Part shown: piece after piece, positions 59,385-64,000 of the stretch
Layout of the letters: the number at the start of each line of letters is the position of its first letter
Position numbering within the stretch: the stretch's first letter is position 1
NCBI GenBank assembly: GCA_947462335.1
Contig: OX381706.1
Span: 12,500,784 to 12,564,783, forward strand
Source: Harmothoe impar
Lineage: Eukaryota > Annelida > Polychaeta > Phyllodocida > Polynoidae
Length of the DNA stretch: 64,000 nt
Direction: 5' to 3'
Position numbers and translations under genes: made by a program
Notes under the pieces: model-generated
Told to the model about the DNA's origin: nothing
Seen by the model: only the letters and a program-made list of their open reading frames with translations
Database searches by the model: none

Positions 59385-59997
59385 AATTTATGTATATATG
59401 TGGATCAACAAGGGAAAAGGGACCTCCGCGGGGGATTTTTAGTACCAACTTTGGCCACCAGGGGGCTCCATATAGCAAAAAAGGACCAAGATATAGCAAA
59501 AACTTATCTATACTACTTTTTTATGTAGAATGTGATAGGCCACGTTAGAAGATTCCATTTTTGGTGAAAACATTCCATATTTGGAATGGAAAAGAACGTT
59601 TTTTGGCCTAAATTGGTGTTTTTGCACATGTTAAATCTAGAATTTAAAAAGATTTAATGTAAGAAGGCCCCAAAACGATTTCTGTGCTGAAAACAGAAAG
59701 TAAATACCATTTTTAGATCAAAAGCTATGACCAATTGTTTGAAAAAGTTTGGATATTTGGTAATTAGCATAATTATGCTTATTAGATAGGAATATCTCTA
59801 AAACAAAGGAAGATGGAGCTTATTGGCATTTGAGATTGGACAGTGACCACACATATTCAGAGAGCCAGTACTCAAAAACTAGAAGTGGTACCTGCTCATA
59901 AAAGGTATCACTGGAAAGCTGATGACATCAATTTTGTTATTCAGTTTTTACCTTGGAGGACCCTTTTCCCTCGACTGTCCACATATCATAAATTATT
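59385..59997. mobile_element. ~613-bp element with imperfect terminal inverted repeats (MITE candidate)
   Basis: Left AATTTATG...TATGTGGA...AGGGAAAAGGGACCTCC and right GGAGGACCCTTTTCCCT...TCCACATATCATAAATT are imperfect inverted partners over about 45 bp. The interior has no ORF. Target duplication is not clear, so boundaries are approximate. Confidence 0.55.
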
Positions 59998-62900
59998 GAT
60001 GAGTTGATCAGATTCGCTATTTATATGAGGTGTTCATATTACATGGTCCTATTTAGATTCACCATGTACAGTCAAGTTGGGACAATATGGGACTCCAAGA
60101 CACTATTTGCACAATAACAATAGACTCAGAACCCCTAATGTACAAACCCTGATATTACCATGTTTTGCCCATGGCTACAGGTCAACTAGCATGCTCATGA
60201 ATGTGTCAGCTTACCACATGTAACAGTTGGGGCATGCTATGCCATACACATCTAAATAATGTGTCAACATTGGTGTGTCAATACTGGTGCTGCACATCTT
60301 TTATATCTTTGTTATATAGTCACTGTACAGTTAACATAATCCCATGACATAAATTACTGTGAAAGTACTTTATTTAGGTGGGTAAATATTTTGGCCATTT
60401 TTGCGGAAATGAAAATTCAGTAGAATTTTATATGCTTAAGTATGGAATAAATACCCGCGACTTTGCCAATTTTCAATTATGATTTGGGACTTGTTCCCTT
60501 TTGAATGTACTGTTTCTTTGGAAGATCACTTTGTGGAATAAAGAAACGTATAAACTCAAAAAATCCATGAAAATCTAAACCCTTGAAAACAAGTACATTC
60601 AAAGTTTACACATCAAGCCAAGCAAATAGTCTCCAAATTCGTAATTGGGGGGAATTTGTTCATTTGAAGATTGCCCTAGCGAGGGCAAGGGGTGAATCAG
60701 AATATCTCAGATAAGTCAGTAGTGGCTATCCTAGGTGTAATGGAAATGACATATTCATAAGTCTAACAAGTATGATCAAGTTTTGAAAGTCATTTTATGG
60801 CACTCTATATACTAAACCTATGTTAGTCAATACTATCAGGTTAGTAAGTTTTGGCTAGCTCACCCTACTCTATTCTTTGCTATGTGTTTTATGATAGGTC
60901 TTTTTAATTAAGACATTACTCATTTTTGAATGTAAGCTTGTAATTTGACTAGTGCATGATGAATTCCCCTATTACTACCTTGGATAGTCACTAATAATTA
61001 ACTTCTTAAACCTCTAGATTCTCAGTGTAGGGGAAAACCTACATGATGGACTGTGCAATGTAGGGGGTCTGTGCTCTGAGTATAGGGTTGTTGTATGAAC
61101 CTTTACAGACTGTTGAGTACTTTAATGTGCTATGTTCTTTGTCATCATGATGCAACCCACACTGATGCAATTACTAATTATACCAGACACCCATCCATCT
61201 AAGGAGGAGCTACCTTACAACATTATACTTTTATCTGCTGGGATAGCAATGGTCAAATGCACAAGTCATTAACATGGTATAGACCCTATTCTTTTAATAG
61301 CTGCTTTCGGAAAGAGAAGATCGCTCAATGGGATCATCACATATTAAAGTGGACTACCACTCCCTCCTGTAACAGATTCAGACAAATGGTGTTGTAATTA
61401 CACAACTCCTCAATGAACAATTTGTTCTTATTGAATTCATTTCCCTTAAATGGCACACGAGAAATGATAATCCAAATACCTAATTCAACTCTCTCCAAGT
61501 GGCTTAGATGCTGCTTACAGCAAAGCCCCATCAGAGATGAACCAGTTGCATAGGCATGATTATCCATACTTCATTTTCATTAAGGTCAGCATTATCCCGA
61601 CAGAAATAGGAATCGTTGATATCTAATGTCTATTTAAATGTTATCGTGTCTTTGTCTAGTCAGTGTGTGTGTGAATTTAAACCTCACCTGGCACCCCGGG
61701 GGGGGGGGGGGGGGATGCTTCAATGGCAAGAGGTTCTGTTAGGATGTAATCCCAGACACTTTTGTCTAGTCACCTCCAGATTATAAGGTATATTGCATTT
61801 TATACTCTTAATACATGTGTGGAACTATTGATTCTGATATTTTTGACTTTTGACATACTTCAACTGTCTACTTTTCTGTATATATTGTGAGAGGCTCATT
61901 TCACATGTTATTGCACTATACCTCATCATAATATCTTAATGCGGCAAGACCTGGACCAGTCAGCAGTATACAGCACCTACAAGCTATCAACAAAATAAAC
62001 TGGTTTCTGGACATGACAAGGAAGATGATATGAGAACTGCAGTACAGTATGGTAAAACCAAGCCTACCACAGAAACACCAAACAGTCTTGCAGATCGGAT
62101 ATACAATTTGAACACTTCTGAATTCCATGTTCCTGAATCAGTAGCGGATAACCAAAAGATTGTTCTTTTCATGTAATTTGTACCAGTTGATTCTGAAGAC
62201 TTTGCATGGATCTCCCTTTGATTTATAGATAAATCACTAAACTGGAAAATTATTTCTGACGCCAAAGCCTTTTTATTTACTTGGTTATAACTTTCCAAAC
62301 TTCTTGAGTCTTTAATTTAGAATTCCCTGTAATATACATTGAGGATATAGTGTAACATTAAATTGCTGTTGGATGCCAATTCTTACATGTCTGCTCCCTG
62401 ACTCCCTGACCTCTGTGTTAACATGCATGAAAATCAAATCGAATGGCTGCTAATGACTTATCTAGTATGCACTCTGATTGCACTCCATGGACAATGTACT
62501 TTATTGCACAGTGTTCTGCTTCTTAGCATCATCGCTTAAGAGCTGATACCATCAACATATGGCATGATATTCTACTATGTTTCCAAAATGTTTGCAAAAT
62601 GCCTAATGAGAGATCATAACAACCTCCCTCATGTTAATTAACAGTGACGACAACGTTAACATACATGAACAAACTTATGATAATCCAAATACATTTTAAC
62701 TACTCTACTCGTTCCACACAATGTTTGTTTCCAGGTGCTGTACAGACTGCAATACACATATGAAGACAATCCTGTTTGTTTTTCCTCTGCATACATTTTG
62801 CTTTGTCAGGTATTTTGATGCCAGTGCTCATGATTCTTGATAATGTAAACAGCACTTGATATTGATAAATCCCTTCTACATGAATATAGCTGTACTAAAC

Positions 62901-63589
62901 TATGTACAGCTAATACGGCAGCAAATAGAGTGTCATTAGGTGAGTTATTTTTATTGTTTCCATTGTTGAACCTCATCCTAGGCAATTTACCCCATGGAAA
63001 TGTCTCCTGTTACAACCCCACTCATATGTATTGTTGCATTATACAGCAAGACTTCTGTTTGATTATAGTATTACCATCTACTTAATAATTGTGTGGTTGT
63101 TGATGCCCTTGTCATCAAACTGAACCACAAACCATCAGTCCTGACGATTGGTTTCATACAGACTTGTTGAATTATGTAAGACAGCCCGTCATGTAGATAG
63201 GCAATGGCAGAACCAGGGTAATGAAAGCACTACAGACACATTATACAACAATGCAGTAAGATAACAACACGCTGCATACGCAATGTACTTCCTCACTCAC
63301 AGGTGAATCTTGAATGGCAGAATTAGGGCTGTATGACTTTGGTTTTGATGTTATATAACAATTCAAATCCAGAAACCAATGCAAAATTTTGAAATTCAAC
63401 ATTGGGATACAAAAAAGTTGTTGAAAAAAAAAATTATGTGAAAATGATATTTTATCACAATTTAGTAAAATTAATGAAAGGTAGATAGTGCAACTGGGGA
63501 CTGAATTCACTGCCAAATCAAAGTGCTCAACAACCAAAGTGGATTCATTGATTTCTCAGCCATAAAATATCTATAAAAAAGCGGGCACA
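59998..63589. other. AT-rich intergenic sequence, no supported gene
   Basis: Only short non-protein-like ORFs. 60,355-60,610 resembles a decayed MITE (ACTGTGAAAGTACTTTATTT, AAATACCCGCGAC, CCATGAAAATCTAAACCC). A poly-G run lies at about 61,699-61,715, followed by GGATGCTTCAATGGCA, a fragment also seen near 46,730. Confidence 0.5.
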
Positions 63590-64000
63590 TTTCATACCAG
63601 TATATTTGAGACTGTAATGAACCTACACTTACTTAACATCAACATGAATTATGTTCTCCTCCCAATTATGCGAATTTGATAAAATATTCATATTCCAAAA
63701 CCCCATTGTTTTGAATGGCATGACACTACCGCATGGAGAGAGGAGACTGCATAGAGGACTCACAACAGGATAATAGTATTAATGCGGCTAAATACTACAC
63801 ATGTAATGAACTGATTCTGTAAGTTTAACAAGTACATCCTTCAGGTCTGTTATTGTTTACTGGCTTGGATACCCAATAGGACTTTTAGGGTAGCAAGTGC
63901 AAGGTACAGTGCATTAGTACATCAGAACTATATTATACAGGGTTGGTACACTCCTGAAAGCTCAGCATGATGCAGTGCATAGTACGGTATCAGTTAGCTA
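63590..64000 (+). repeat. Dispersed repeat copy 2 (pairs with 6,858-7,310), cut by window end
   Basis: Same block order as at 6,858: AGACTGTAATGA, TCCAAAACC, AGAGAGGAGACTGCATAGAG, TGGATACCCAA, ACTCCTGAAAGCTCAGCATG. The copy runs off the end of the window. Confidence 0.75.

Overview
The window is nuclear DNA from a metazoan, probably a marine invertebrate. The basis is spliced genes with GT-AG introns, PIF/Harbinger DNA transposons, AT-rich intergenic DNA, many poly-G/C tracts and abundant tandem and inverted repeats. I cannot name the species from sequence alone. No rRNA, convincing tRNA, CRISPR or bacterial-type operon was seen.

Layout. 1-5 kb: a 419-bp tandem duplication, a dense enhancer-like cluster (ETS, CRE, CArG, CCAAT, E-box, AP-1 and forkhead-type sites, partly duplicated), a block of repeated and inverted non-coding sequence, one intact unrecognised 288-codon ORF and a CAG-rich repeat. 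5-27.5 kb: mostly ordinary AT-rich DNA with dispersed repeats and no supported gene. 27.76-46.29 kb: Harbinger element 1 (18.5 kb). 46.3-47.0 kb: a repeat that also supplies an empty-site paralogue for element 1. 47.01-58.44 kb: Harbinger element 2 (11.4 kb), in opposite orientation. 58.4-64 kb: intergenic, with one small terminal-inverted-repeat element and a second copy of a repeat seen near 7 kb.

The centre of interest is the pair of related Harbinger elements. Each has a five-exon DDE transposase at one end and, convergent to it, a gene for an unusually large partner protein. That partner combines a Myb/SANT-like domain, a conserved CYDPDR-containing segment, acidic stretches, a short repeated YTEEEV-type motif and a long coiled coil. 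Transposase exon lengths and phases match between the elements. Both elements have ends packed with CCGTATG/CATACGG motifs and share promoter blocks. Element 2 looks close to intact: its transposase ORF is open and keeps D145, D224 and E260. Element 1 carries six frameshifts, all in homopolymer runs, and has a 778-bp MITE with a CAG target duplication inside one exon of its partner gene.

Other elements are nested inside. Element 1 holds a 210-bp satellite, a 20-bp minisatellite, a 6-kb field of higher-order tandem duplications and a 719-bp TIR transposon whose empty site is preserved in neighbouring copies. Element 2 holds a 3.16-kb fold-back element in an intron of the partner gene. The likely division of labour, known for Harbinger transposons in general, is that the transposase cuts and joins while the Myb-like protein recruits it to the ends and to the nucleus. 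The large coiled-coil extension and the repeat-motif expansion are the parts I cannot place in any described system.
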